DNA of 64,000 bases from Pseudogracilibacillus auburnensis (lineage in GTDB: Bacteria > Bacillota > Bacilli > Bacillales > Amphibacillaceae), in the NCBI RefSeq assembly GCF_003201975.1, contig NZ_QJJQ01000003.1, forward strand, positions 248,001-312,000, written 5' to 3'. Under the pieces are notes generated by a model that was given only the letters and a program-made list of their open reading frames with translations, made no database searches and was not told the origin of the DNA. A program made the position numbers and the translations under genes. Shown here piece by piece: positions 52,505-59,748 of this stretch (its first letter is position 1; each line of letters starts with the position of its first letter).

Positions 52505-52660
52505 TTGCGAATAATTCATAGAGTTCTATTGCCAGAATGGGCCTTTCAGTCACATGACAAAAAGGAAATAGAGTCAAATATTAAAGAGTATTTACAACGC
52601 TATCCCGATTACTTATTTGTACGTGAAGAAAATGGTTTTGCGATATGTGAACGTACATAA
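52505..52660 (+). CDS. Small hypothetical phage protein
   Basis: 51 residues, TTG start after TAGGAGGGATAGCAG. Sequence begins MRIIHRVLLPEWAFQSHD and contains YLQRYPDYLFVREENGFAIC. Not recognised, but the strong ribosome site and spacing to neighbours support it. Confidence 0.6.
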   Translation: MRIIHRVLLPEWAFQSHDKKEIESNIKEYLQRYPDYLFVREENGFAICERT

Positions 52661-52680
52661 ACAGCGAGGGGAGATCTTCG

Positions 52681-53463
52681 ATGCAAGGATGGATAAAGTT
52701 ACATCGTGAATTAATTAATAAACCTATTTGGACAGAATCAAGTCCAGAGCAAAAAGCAATTTTAATAACACTTTTATTAATGGCTAATCACGATGAAAAA
52801 CAATGGGAATGGAAAGGAAAAAAGTATGTAGCAAAGCCAGGACAATTTGTCACAAGCCTTAATTCTATTGTGAAAATGGCGGGAATTGGGATCTCAATTA
52901 GGAATGTAAGGACTGCCCTTCATCGTTTCGAAAAGTACGGTTTTTTGACAAACGAATCGACAAACAGGAATAGGCTTATAACTATTGTTAATTGGGGAGT
53001 TTTTCAAGAGAAAGAAGTCCTACCGACAAAGAAAGCGACAAGCGACCGACAAACAGATGACAAGCAACTGACAACTAACAAGAATGTAAGAATGAAAGAA
53101 TGTAAGAATAATAATAATAAACGTCACAAATTTGAAATTTGCGACATGCGTCTTGCAGAATTGTTTTTTAATAAAATTCGTGAAAATAACCCAAGTCACA
53201 GAAAACCTAATTTAAATAAATGGGCAAATGACATTCGGTTGATGCGCGAACGTGATAAGAGAACGGAAGAGCAAATTGAGTATTTGATTGATTGGACACA
53301 AACTCATGAATTTTGGCATGCAAATATCCTTTCACCAGCAAAATTAAGAAAACAATTTGACACTTTGGTCATGCAGGTGAAAAGAGATAAAGGTGAAAAA
53401 TCAAAAGTAACTCCTATCACAGAAGCCAGAAGCGAAAAATATAAATACAATCTCGGATTTTAG
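52681..53463 (+). CDS. Phage replication initiation / DnaD-like protein
   Basis: 260 residues. N-terminal winged helix of phage replisome organisers: MQGWIKLHRELINKPIWTES, then KPGQFVTSLNSIV and VRTALHRFEKYGFLTN. A polar linker (about 115-145) leads to a C-terminal helical part that likely contacts the loader. Directly followed by the DnaC-like gene, the usual phage replication pair. ATG after GAGGGGAGATCTTCG. Confidence 0.82.
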   Translation: MQGWIKLHRELINKPIWTESSPEQKAILITLLLMANHDEKQWEWKGKKYVAKPGQFVTSLNSIVKMAGIGISIRNVRTALHRFEKYGFLTNESTNRNRLITIVNWGVFQEKEVLPTKKATSDRQTDDKQLTTNKNVRMKECKNNNNKRHKFEICDMRLAELFFNKIRENNPSHRKPNLNKWANDIRLMRERDKRTEEQIEYLIDWTQTHEFWHANILSPAKLRKQFDTLVMQVKRDKGEKSKVTPITEARSEKYKYNLGF

Positions 53464-53474
53464 GAGGGTTGATC

Positions 53475-54287
53475 ATGCAGGCTATTAAAGATTTTGTTTT
53501 CAATCCAGAGCGAAAAATCATTAAAGAATTTGTTTGTGATGGTTGTGGTGAATTAGTTCAGCAAACAGAAATGATTATTCCTATTGGTCCATTAAAAGGT
53601 GAAAAAACGATAGCTGATTATGGCTGTAAATGCGAGGATATACAGCTTGTAAAAGAAACAATGGAGCAAGCAAAGAAAAATAGGATAAAAAGACTCCATC
53701 GTATTTTTGATCATAATTCCTTAATTAATAAGTCATTAAAAACGGCAACATTCAGAACATACAAGCCACCTACAAGTGATTTAGGAAATGCAAAAATAAA
53801 GCTAATGGAATATGCCAAAGAGTTTAAAAAAGATGAATCTAGCAATCTATTACTGGTCGGCGATTATGGCGTAGGAAAAAGTCATTTAGCTGTAGCCATA
53901 ACGAAAGAATTAATGCAAAAAGGGGTTACTTGTTTATTTCTATCAGTACCAAAATTATTAACAAAAATCAGACAAACCTACAGTGGAAATACTGGATTCA
54001 ATGAGGCTGATATTTTGAATTTAATTGAAAGTGTCGATTTGTTTGTACTAGATGATTTAGGTACTGAATACACAAATCTCAGAAAAGATGATGACAATTG
54101 GACTCATACCAAATTGTTTGAAGTTCTTGATAGTCGCTCAGGAAAACCGACAATTTATACAACTAACCTCACTGGTGAGCAGCTGAAAGAAAAGGTCAAT
54201 TCTAGAAACTTATCGCGAATGATGGACGGAACGGAAGTCATAGAAGTGGAAGGTCCTGATTATCGTATGAGGGGGTTCAGAAAATGA
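53475..54287 (+). CDS. DnaC-like helicase loader ATPase
   Basis: 270 residues. N-terminal zinc module with CDGCGE and CKCED, then AAA+ ATPase: Walker A GDYGVGKSH (about 134-142), Walker B LFVLDDLG, sensor TIYTTNL and the arginine SRNLSRMMD. Loads the host or phage helicase at the phage origin. The ATG is preferred over a TTG six bases earlier because AGGAGGG is correctly spaced. Its stop overlaps the next start. Confidence 0.9.
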   Translation: MQAIKDFVFNPERKIIKEFVCDGCGELVQQTEMIIPIGPLKGEKTIADYGCKCEDIQLVKETMEQAKKNRIKRLHRIFDHNSLINKSLKTATFRTYKPPTSDLGNAKIKLMEYAKEFKKDESSNLLLVGDYGVGKSHLAVAITKELMQKGVTCLFLSVPKLLTKIRQTYSGNTGFNEADILNLIESVDLFVLDDLGTEYTNLRKDDDNWTHTKLFEVLDSRSGKPTIYTTNLTGEQLKEKVNSRNLSRMMDGTEVIEVEGPDYRMRGFRK

Positions 54288-54460
54288 AAACGGATATTTT
54301 AAAAGGTATGAAAAGCGTAATGGTTTTTGAACCTAATGATTCAAAAGCTGAAACAAAACGAAAATGGGATAACTGGTGGAAACACAATAAAGAAAGTGCT
54401 GTTGCTGATAAATTTGTTCCTGGAGTTAAAGAGACTAGAAAGATGTTGAATGCAAAATGA
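54284..54460 (+). CDS. Small hypothetical phage protein
   Basis: 58 residues, overlapping the DnaC-like gene and the next gene by ATGA junctions. Basic and aromatic: RKWDNWWKHNKESAV in the middle. Translational coupling at both ends supports it. Unknown function. Confidence 0.6.
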   Translation: MKTDILKGMKSVMVFEPNDSKAETKRKWDNWWKHNKESAVADKFVPGVKETRKMLNAK

Positions 54461-54795
54461 ATACGAGGGGTTACGGTCCTGTATATATCGAAAAAGGAAA
54501 GGATTATGTTTTTTGTAACGAGGAATTAGAACCAGTATTTGAAAGGCATGCTCTTGAAGCTATCAGCGAAAAATGGAACAGGGGTTGTAGCATTGAACAA
54601 ATTGCAATTGAATATGAAAGGGATCCGGATGAAATTTTTCTAGCAATTTTTCACCAAGCTAGAGAAGGAAAAATTGTGAGGAAGCTTAACTATAGAAAAC
54701 CGATTAAGCACTTGAAAATAAAGAAAAATGTCCCAACTGTTATTGAATATGAAAACAGACGGTATGTTTATGAACCACAAAATATAAGGAGGTAG
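54457..54795 (+). CDS. Hypothetical phage protein with helix-turn-helix-like segment
   Basis: 112 residues. The segment AISEKWNRGCSIEQIAIEYE followed by RDPDEIFLAIFHQAREGKI looks like a sigma-region-4 or resolvase-type helix-turn-helix. The C-terminus is basic. Overlaps the upstream stop by four bases. Family not recognised with confidence. Confidence 0.6.
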   Translation: MNTRGYGPVYIEKGKDYVFCNEELEPVFERHALEAISEKWNRGCSIEQIAIEYERDPDEIFLAIFHQAREGKIVRKLNYRKPIKHLKIKKNVPTVIEYENRRYVYEPQNIRR

Positions 54796-54799
54796 CACG

Positions 54800-54952
54800 G
54801 TGAAATCTATTAAAAGATGTGTCGATTGTTAAGCAATTGTAACTTGGAATAAACGTAGTAGCATCTGTGAAAATTGTTATGAAAAACGGTTGAAAATAAA
54901 AATCATAGCAGAAGACAGAAAAGTGGAGAGCCCACATGCGAGTTGGTTTTGA
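54800..54952 (+). pseudogene. Small zinc-ribbon gene with in-frame stop
   Basis: GTG start after AAGGAGGTAGCACG gives MKSIKRCVDC, then TAA (54830-54832). The same frame continues 39 codons as AIVTWNKRSSICENCYEKRL to a TGA at 54950. The two CxxC pairs (CVDC and CENC) on either side of the stop would form one zinc ribbon. A single change, for example CAA to TAA, explains the break. Could also be a sequencing error. The final TGA overlaps the next ATG. Confidence 0.6.
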
Positions 54953-55074
54953 TGATTTTTAATCAGGATCACAATTATCAAAGTTGTTCGGTTTGTGAGG
55001 ATTTTGCGGATGATGGTGGTTTGAAAGATGGGAAATTTACTTGTCACCGCTGTTTGGATAGGGAGGATGAATGA
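54952..55074 (+). CDS. Small zinc-ribbon protein
   Basis: 40 residues with CSVC and CHRC pairs, enough for one zinc ribbon. ATG overlaps the stop of the preceding frame (TGATG), so translation would be coupled. That coupling is threatened by the upstream in-frame stop. Function unknown. Confidence 0.5.
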   Translation: MIFNQDHNYQSCSVCEDFADDGGLKDGKFTCHRCLDREDE

Positions 55075-55075
55075 T

Positions 55076-55168
55076 ATGGAATTTTTGATCGGTTTGTTTT
55101 ACGGGATGATTTTCGGTTTAGTGGGTGGAGGTTTAGTTTACCTGCTGTGTAGACTGGTTGAAAAATAA
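55076..55168 (+). CDS. Small single-span membrane protein
   Basis: 30 residues: MEFLIGLFYGMIFGLVGGGL then VYLLCRLVEK, one glycine-rich membrane segment. ATG after AGGGAGGATGAATGAT. Unknown function. Confidence 0.5.
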   Translation: MEFLIGLFYGMIFGLVGGGLVYLLCRLVEK

Positions 55169-55198
55169 TTCTACGAAAAAGGGGGAATGGGGTAAGTT

Positions 55199-55573
55199 AT
55201 GAAAATTACAGTGAATGATCAACCGGAACAATTTTATTTAGCATTTAAAAAGTGGATGCCTGCAGCTGGTCATGAAATAAAAGTGGGAAATTACCGTTTT
55301 TGTGCTATCCCAATTGGAAAAACGATCAACATTTCAGAGGTGACTAGTGGTGCAATGTTGATGAGAGTTCCCGTGAATTTAGTCGCATTTCAGTTGATGT
55401 CGACAAAAGAAGGTACAATCGAACATTTCTACACAATAGGTGAATCGATTAAACGCATCATAAAAAAACATGATTTTGACACCATGATTAAGGAGATGCA
55501 GAAAAAAACTTACGATCTTTTAGGAGAAATGCCATCTGTTGAAGATATAGATGTTACTGAAATAGAGAATTAA
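55199..55573 (+). CDS. Hypothetical phage protein
   Basis: 124 residues, soluble. Beta-rich N-terminal part (YRFCAIPIGKTINISEVTSG) and a helical C-terminus (MIKEMQKKTYDLLGEM). ATG after a GGGGGAATGGGG site. No family recognised. Confidence 0.6.
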   Translation: MKITVNDQPEQFYLAFKKWMPAAGHEIKVGNYRFCAIPIGKTINISEVTSGAMLMRVPVNLVAFQLMSTKEGTIEHFYTIGESIKRIIKKHDFDTMIKEMQKKTYDLLGEMPSVEDIDVTEIEN

Positions 55574-55608
55574 CTAGTGCATGGTATGAAGGAGAAGGGT
55601 AGAGGTGA

Positions 55609-55929
55609 ATGATAAATAAAAATGAAAAGTTAACAGCAGATGAATTTGAAAAACTCCTTGATAAAGCGCCCGACAGTTGTTTAATAACAGGACTTAAAAA
55701 ATGTAATTCTTACGGGTTTGACAATCAAGTAGTATATCTTTCTGAACCAGCCTATGATGCATATACTTTGCCCTGGTACGTAGAATCAGAAAGGTGTTTT
55801 TACAGGGCTCGATTCGATATGGATGATGATTTCAGAAAAGAATATGAGTTTGTTTGTAGTTTAGAAGATTTAGAAAAACATTTTCATCCCAATTTAAAAA
55901 GAATTAAAGAATATTACGGTATTAACTAA
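55609..55929 (+). CDS. Hypothetical phage protein
   Basis: 106 residues, acidic and aromatic, e.g. YTLPWYVESERCFYRARFDM. ATG after GGGTAGAGGTGA. Function unknown; no motif. Confidence 0.6.
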   Translation: MINKNEKLTADEFEKLLDKAPDSCLITGLKKCNSYGFDNQVVYLSEPAYDAYTLPWYVESERCFYRARFDMDDDFRKEYEFVCSLEDLEKHFHPNLKRIKEYYGIN

Positions 55930-55964
55930 TTCACAGTTCGATTATTAAGTGAAGGAGGGAAGAC

Positions 55965-56507
55965 ATGGAAAACATTTGCCCCGCATGTGGTGAGAGTGAG
56001 TTGGAACATTGGAATATGGGCATCTATGAATGTCCAGAATGCGGCGCAATGATGCCAATTGAAGATATTATTAAAACGGGATTGACAGGAGGAATTAAGT
56101 TGAAAAATATAAATGATTTATATGAAGGAAATCCTTACATGGTTGATTTAAATGGTTTTGCAGAGGGGGCATTAGCTGCTAGGTTTAACGAGGAATTGAA
56201 AAAGGTTCTAACTAACATTGCGGATCCTAACACCGATCCCACGAAAAACAGAACGATAACAGTTAATGTAAAAATCCATGGCGATGAAAGCAGGGATATT
56301 GGTAATGTTTCCGTTGTAGTTAAATCTAAGTTACTTCCAGCAAAACAAGCAGAAACTAAGCTTATTATGGGTGCTGATGATAATGGAAATATAATTGGCC
56401 AAGAATTAAAAAGCGGAATAAAAGACCAGTTATTTATTGACGTTGATGGTGATGTTTCAACAGATGTTGGGGAAAAAGTTATCAATTTGAAGGAACAGTC
56501 GAATTGA
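55965..56507 (+). CDS. Zinc-ribbon plus phage replication-terminator-like protein
   Basis: 180 residues in two parts. Residues 1-30 form a zinc ribbon (CPACGE and CPECGA). From about residue 46 on, KNINDLYEGNPYMVDLNGFA, LKKVLTNIADPNTDPTKNRT and LKSGIKDQLFIDVDGDV resemble small phage proteins often labelled replication terminator protein. An in-frame TTG at 56100, preceded by AGGAGGAATTAAG, could start the second part alone. So one frame may give two products, or two genes have fused. Confidence 0.65.
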   Translation: MENICPACGESELEHWNMGIYECPECGAMMPIEDIIKTGLTGGIKLKNINDLYEGNPYMVDLNGFAEGALAARFNEELKKVLTNIADPNTDPTKNRTITVNVKIHGDESRDIGNVSVVVKSKLLPAKQAETKLIMGADDNGNIIGQELKSGIKDQLFIDVDGDVSTDVGEKVINLKEQSN

Positions 56508-56659
56508 TTGAGGTCATTAAGGATAACAGGTATAGAGAATGCATAAATTGCAGTTCATCTGAAAATGTATTATTTATAAGTTTCGGGGATCAACACAATA
56601 ATTCTATAAAGCTATGCTCCAATTGCATAGATGAATTAATAAAAAAAGTGGAGGAATGA
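56504..56659 (+). CDS. Small zinc-ribbon protein
   Basis: 51 residues. TTG start overlapping the upstream TGA; a weak AGGAAC site precedes it. Two CxxC pairs (CINC and CSNC) separated by about 23 residues indicate a zinc ribbon. Unknown role; third such small zinc protein in this cluster. Confidence 0.5.
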   Translation: MIEVIKDNRYRECINCSSSENVLFISFGDQHNNSIKLCSNCIDELIKKVEE

Positions 56660-56662
56660 AAA

Positions 56663-57382
56663 ATGATTAAAGATGCATTGAAATACTTAGTGGGTATGGG
56701 GAAAGCAGAAATTCACAAGGAAAATGACCAAACTTTTTCAGACAAGCAATTACATCTGATAAAAAAACCAACAGCAGGTCCATTTGTTGTAAATACATTG
56801 TCAGGTCTAGTCGATTATTTACAATCAGATTTTGATGAAAAGTATAATTCAGACAATCCATTCATCGTCCACATTGTAAGTCCGACAGAGGTAAAAGTTG
56901 AATCACCTTTGAACAATGATGCTGGACGCGATTACTTTGTAAAAGCAGAGGCGTTAATTCCACATTTTCTTTTTGATAGTTTTCACGATACAGAAGAATT
57001 TAATATCAAGTTGCAGTCCTGTTTCGTTAAAAATGAAGATCGTGACATTATGCTGAAAGTTGTAGGAAATATCCAAGAGGATAACGTCAAAAATGTTAAG
57101 GATGACGGAATTTCACAGGCAGTTGTTGCAAAAGTTGGTGTTGCTTCAGTAGGTAATGTTGAAGTACCGAATCCTGTATCACTTGCACCATTTAGATCGT
57201 TTGTTGAAGTAGATCAGCCAGTTAGTGATTTTGTTTTTAGAATGCAGAATGGACCACGTTGTGCGCTCTTTGAATCAGATGGCGGTGCATGGAAGTTGGA
57301 AGCAATAAGCAACATTAAAACTTACCTCCATCTTAATCTAACGGAAGAGATTGAAAAAGGAGAAATTACGATAATTGCATAA
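56663..57382 (+). CDS. Conserved phage protein of unknown function
   Basis: 239 residues, soluble, no membrane segment. Blocks such as NTLSGLVDYLQSDFDEK, EFNIKLQSCFVKNEDRDIML and FRMQNGPRCALFESDGGAWK look like a conserved family of Firmicute phages. It is perhaps related to the DUF2303/YfdQ type, but I cannot assign a role. ATG after GTGGAGGAATGAAAA. Confidence 0.65.
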   Translation: MIKDALKYLVGMGKAEIHKENDQTFSDKQLHLIKKPTAGPFVVNTLSGLVDYLQSDFDEKYNSDNPFIVHIVSPTEVKVESPLNNDAGRDYFVKAEALIPHFLFDSFHDTEEFNIKLQSCFVKNEDRDIMLKVVGNIQEDNVKNVKDDGISQAVVAKVGVASVGNVEVPNPVSLAPFRSFVEVDQPVSDFVFRMQNGPRCALFESDGGAWKLEAISNIKTYLHLNLTEEIEKGEITIIA

Positions 57383-57439
57383 TAATTAGCCCAAAGAAGG
57401 CTTGTAATTTTAAATTGTGGAAGATAATAAATAAAAAAG

Positions 57440-57498
57440 GCAGGATTCCTCCCACCCATTCGACAAGTTCATTATACCATATGTGGGAGGAGTTCTGC
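57440..57498 (+). promoter_or_regulatory. Hairpin covering the xtrA ribosome binding site
   Basis: GCAGGATTCCTCCCAC (57440-57455) pairs at 14 of 16 positions with GTGGGAGGAGTTCTGC (57483-57498) around a 27-base loop. The right arm contains the GGGAGGAG ribosome binding site, two bases before the ATG. The stem would block translation unless melted or bound. Confidence 0.65.
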
Positions 57499-57499
57499 T

Positions 57500-57700
57500 A
57501 TGAGATTACAAGATATAGATATAAATCCTAAGACTAAAAGACTAGAAGTTGATATAATGGAAGAAAATAACTCGTTTGCCATTGTGGTGTGTGATGGTAA
57601 AGCTAGAATTGCGAAGCTTCCGAAGTATGGGGAGACGAAAATTATCACACACCAGGGGAAGGTGAAGAGAGTTAAGTGGGATGAGGGAGAAGAGTTTTAG
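57500..57700 (+). CDS. xtrA: XtrA/YqaO-family phage protein
   Basis: 66 residues: MRLQDIDINPKTKRLEVDIM, FAIVVCDGKARIAKLP, THQGKVKRVKWDEGEEF. These are typical of XtrA of PBSX and YqaO of skin. Role unknown; it lies just before late regulators in those elements, as here. Its ribosome site is in a long hairpin. Confidence 0.85.
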   Translation: MRLQDIDINPKTKRLEVDIMEENNSFAIVVCDGKARIAKLPKYGETKIITHQGKVKRVKWDEGEEF

Positions 57701-57702
57701 AA

Positions 57703-58254
57703 ATGAAACAAAAAAAGCTAGAAGAATTAATGAGAAATTCAAAGGATGCTTATAAGTATATGGGTAGTATTAAAAAAGAATATTTAGTAGGTAATACGGT
57801 ATTCGATGAAAGGGGGTTTGTTTTTAAAATCAAGATAAGTCATTCTTATGAAGATATAATTTATCTGCTTAATGAATTGAAAGGTCATAAAGAAACGCAT
57901 GGATTTCTTACAAAAGTGTTTTTTAGCATTGTTATACCAATGTACGTTGCTTTATTTGCCATTATTGGCATAGCTATCGGTTCTATTATGACTTTTATTA
58001 ATGATTTATCTAGTAAAATGATAGATCTAAAAATAGAAAAAGAGGATTCAAATTTTGATGATGCAATTAATTTATTTATTCAAGGGAACTCGGATATTAT
58101 GAGAAAAATTGGATTTGAACTAATAGCAGTTTTGATTGTTTTATTGTTCATGCTTTTTATTAGACATATAGGTTACAGTAAACGAAATCAGTATTTAGCT
58201 TGGCTAATTAGCGCTAAAGAATTAAAGGAAAATGAAATCAAACTGAGAAAATAA
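57703..58254 (+). CDS. Two-span membrane protein of unknown function
   Basis: 183 residues with membrane segments at about 74-98 and 133-153, joined by a charged external or internal loop (DLKIEKEDSNFDDAINLF). N- and C-termini are charged and helical. Starts two bases after xtrA. Not a usual phage core gene at this place. May be cargo, such as exclusion or host interaction, but nothing shows that. A terminator follows. Confidence 0.65.
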   Translation: MKQKKLEELMRNSKDAYKYMGSIKKEYLVGNTVFDERGFVFKIKISHSYEDIIYLLNELKGHKETHGFLTKVFFSIVIPMYVALFAIIGIAIGSIMTFINDLSSKMIDLKIEKEDSNFDDAINLFIQGNSDIMRKIGFELIAVLIVLLFMLFIRHIGYSKRNQYLAWLISAKELKENEIKLRK

Positions 58255-58272
58255 GTCCTACCAGCTATCTGG

Positions 58273-58315
58273 AGGGCACTGAATGACGCAATAGCGTTGT
58301 TTGGTGCCCTTTTTA
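58273..58315 (+). terminator. Terminator before arpU
   Basis: AGGGCAC pairs with GTGCCCT, with an internal CGC/GCG stem, followed by TTTTTATTT. Confidence 0.75.
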
Positions 58316-58341
58316 TTTCTATTAAAGAAAGGATGATGATC

Positions 58342-58785
58342 ATGCAGCTAACATTTTTACCTGAGATCGATCAAGATGCAACAAAAAAGAATGTAGAGGA
58401 AGCATTGGAAAAATATCAGGTCATGTTGCTTATGGATCCGGAAGAGCATGAACCTAAAGTAACAGCATCATTCAGATTAGCACCAGCTGCACCAACTAAT
58501 GAATTTCATTCAACAACTGAAGATGTTGCTCTTAAAAAAATCGACATCACAGAAAAAAGAAGAAACTATATTAATAGAATTAGAAAAGCTGTTAATCGGT
58601 TAAATTATCAAGAACGAACGATCATAATAAAACGTTACTTGAACAGAGATGATGTCTATGATTATGAAGTTTATAACGAATTGGGATTTAGCGAAAGAAA
58701 ATATTATCGCATTAAATCACGAGCATTTTACAAGTTAGCATTTGCACTCAAAATAGAAGTCTATAAGGAGGGAGTAAAACAGTGA
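58342..58785 (+). CDS. ArpU-family phage late transcriptional regulator
   Basis: 147 residues. The pattern MQLTFLPEIDQDATKKNVEEA, NRLNYQERTIIIKRYL and YEVYNELGFSERKYYRIKSR (sigma-like helix-turn-helix) matches ArpU/RinA-type regulators of packaging and lysis genes. The ATG at 58342 has proper spacing to AAAGGA. Overlaps the downstream recombinase (GTGA). Likely activates the late operon starting near 59.6 kb. Confidence 0.9.
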   Translation: MQLTFLPEIDQDATKKNVEEALEKYQVMLLMDPEEHEPKVTASFRLAPAAPTNEFHSTTEDVALKKIDITEKRRNYINRIRKAVNRLNYQERTIIIKRYLNRDDVYDYEVYNELGFSERKYYRIKSRAFYKLAFALKIEVYKEGVKQ

Positions 58786-59330
58786 ATTTTGTCAATCCAA
58801 TTCGGGACCAGGATCGTATAGATGCTATGAAAAAATTTCTCAAAAGTAAATCTGAAAGAAATTATATTCTGTTTATGGTTGGCATAAATACAGGATTAAG
58901 AATTTCAGACATACTTCCACTTCGTGTGGGTGACGTTAATCGCAGACAATACTTTGTCATAACAGAAAAGAAAACGGATAAGCGTAAACACATCCAAATG
59001 ACACCACTCCTTCGAAGAGAACTTAAAAAATATGTAGAAGGGAAAGAAGATGATGAATACTTGTTTACAAGCAGGCAAGGAGTGAATAGACCGATTGGAC
59101 GTAGCATGGCCTATAAAATACTTAGGGAAGCTGCAGAATACGTAGGACTTGATAGTATAGGCACACACACTCTTCGCAAAACATTCGGCTATCATTTTTA
59201 CCAAAAGTATAAAGATGTTGTTATGCTTATGGAAATATTCAATCATACGGAAGAAAAAACAACTCTTAGATACATTGGAGTAACACAAGATGCTTTAGAT
59301 CAAGCAATGGAAAGATTTAAAGGTCTATAA
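58782..59330 (+). CDS. Second phage tyrosine recombinase (XerC/D-like)
   Basis: 182 residues, lacking an arm-binding domain. Catalytic elements are Arg in TGLRISDILPL, His-x-x-Arg in THTLRKTFGY, His/Asn in FNHTEEKTT and Tyr in LRYIGV. GTG start overlapping arpU. Small recombinases at this position are common in Firmicute phages. Their role is not settled, and it need not be integration, since a full integrase is encoded at 44671-45843. Confidence 0.85.
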   Translation: MNFVNPIRDQDRIDAMKKFLKSKSERNYILFMVGINTGLRISDILPLRVGDVNRRQYFVITEKKTDKRKHIQMTPLLRRELKKYVEGKEDDEYLFTSRQGVNRPIGRSMAYKILREAAEYVGLDSIGTHTLRKTFGYHFYQKYKDVVMLMEIFNHTEEKTTLRYIGVTQDALDQAMERFKGL

Positions 59331-59347
59331 TTAAATAATATTTTACT

Positions 59348-59375
59348 GAAAGCATCCAATTGGGTGCTTTTTTGT
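59348..59375 (+). terminator. Terminator after the second recombinase
   Basis: AAGCATCC and GGGTGCTT pair around AATT, followed by TTTTG. Confidence 0.85.
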
Positions 59376-59748
59376 TTGCTAGTATTACAGAATTATCTAT
59401 AAAAACAACGTATGTCACTTATTAGTTCTTCTTAAAAGACGAGTGTGTAACTCAAAAACAGGAAGTGGGATAAAGTGTTGGTGCAATAGAGATTGTGAAG
59501 GTTCTGCGAGGTACACACACTCCTACTTATAGGTAACTCATATAGGATAAATAAAGCAATGGTGAAATGATGGCAGACTTTTGGCAGGAAAATGGCAGGT
59601 AGTTTCATGGAATGTATGTAATTATAGTAGTATGAGAAAGTTTGAGTTTGACATAGCTTTTTCCCTCCTTTGAACCACTCATCGTAAAATTGGCGATGGG
59701 TGGTTTTATTTACTATTTTGTCGTATTATGTCAAGAGGAGGGGATTGC
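59376..59748 (+). promoter_or_regulatory. Late control region
   Basis: About 370 bp without a gene. It contains an inverted pair GAGTGTGT (59441-59448) / ACACACTC (59515-59522) and TGGCAG three times exactly 11 bp apart (59571, 59582, 59593). TATAGT (about 59625) follows with no good -35. A terminator hairpin follows at 59673-59710. The layout fits an activator-dependent late promoter responding to ArpU, or a packaging protein site. Confidence 0.5.
59673..59710 (+). terminator. Terminator in the late control region
   Basis: AACCACTCATCG pairs with CGATGGGTGGTT around TAAAATTGG, followed by TTATTTA. It could end a short RNA starting near the TATAGT box. Confidence 0.8.

Noticed and set aside
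56135-56485. Minus-strand frame of 116 codons in the phage replication region
   Set aside because: Antisense to the replication-terminator-like gene, which has good ribosome sites and family resemblance.
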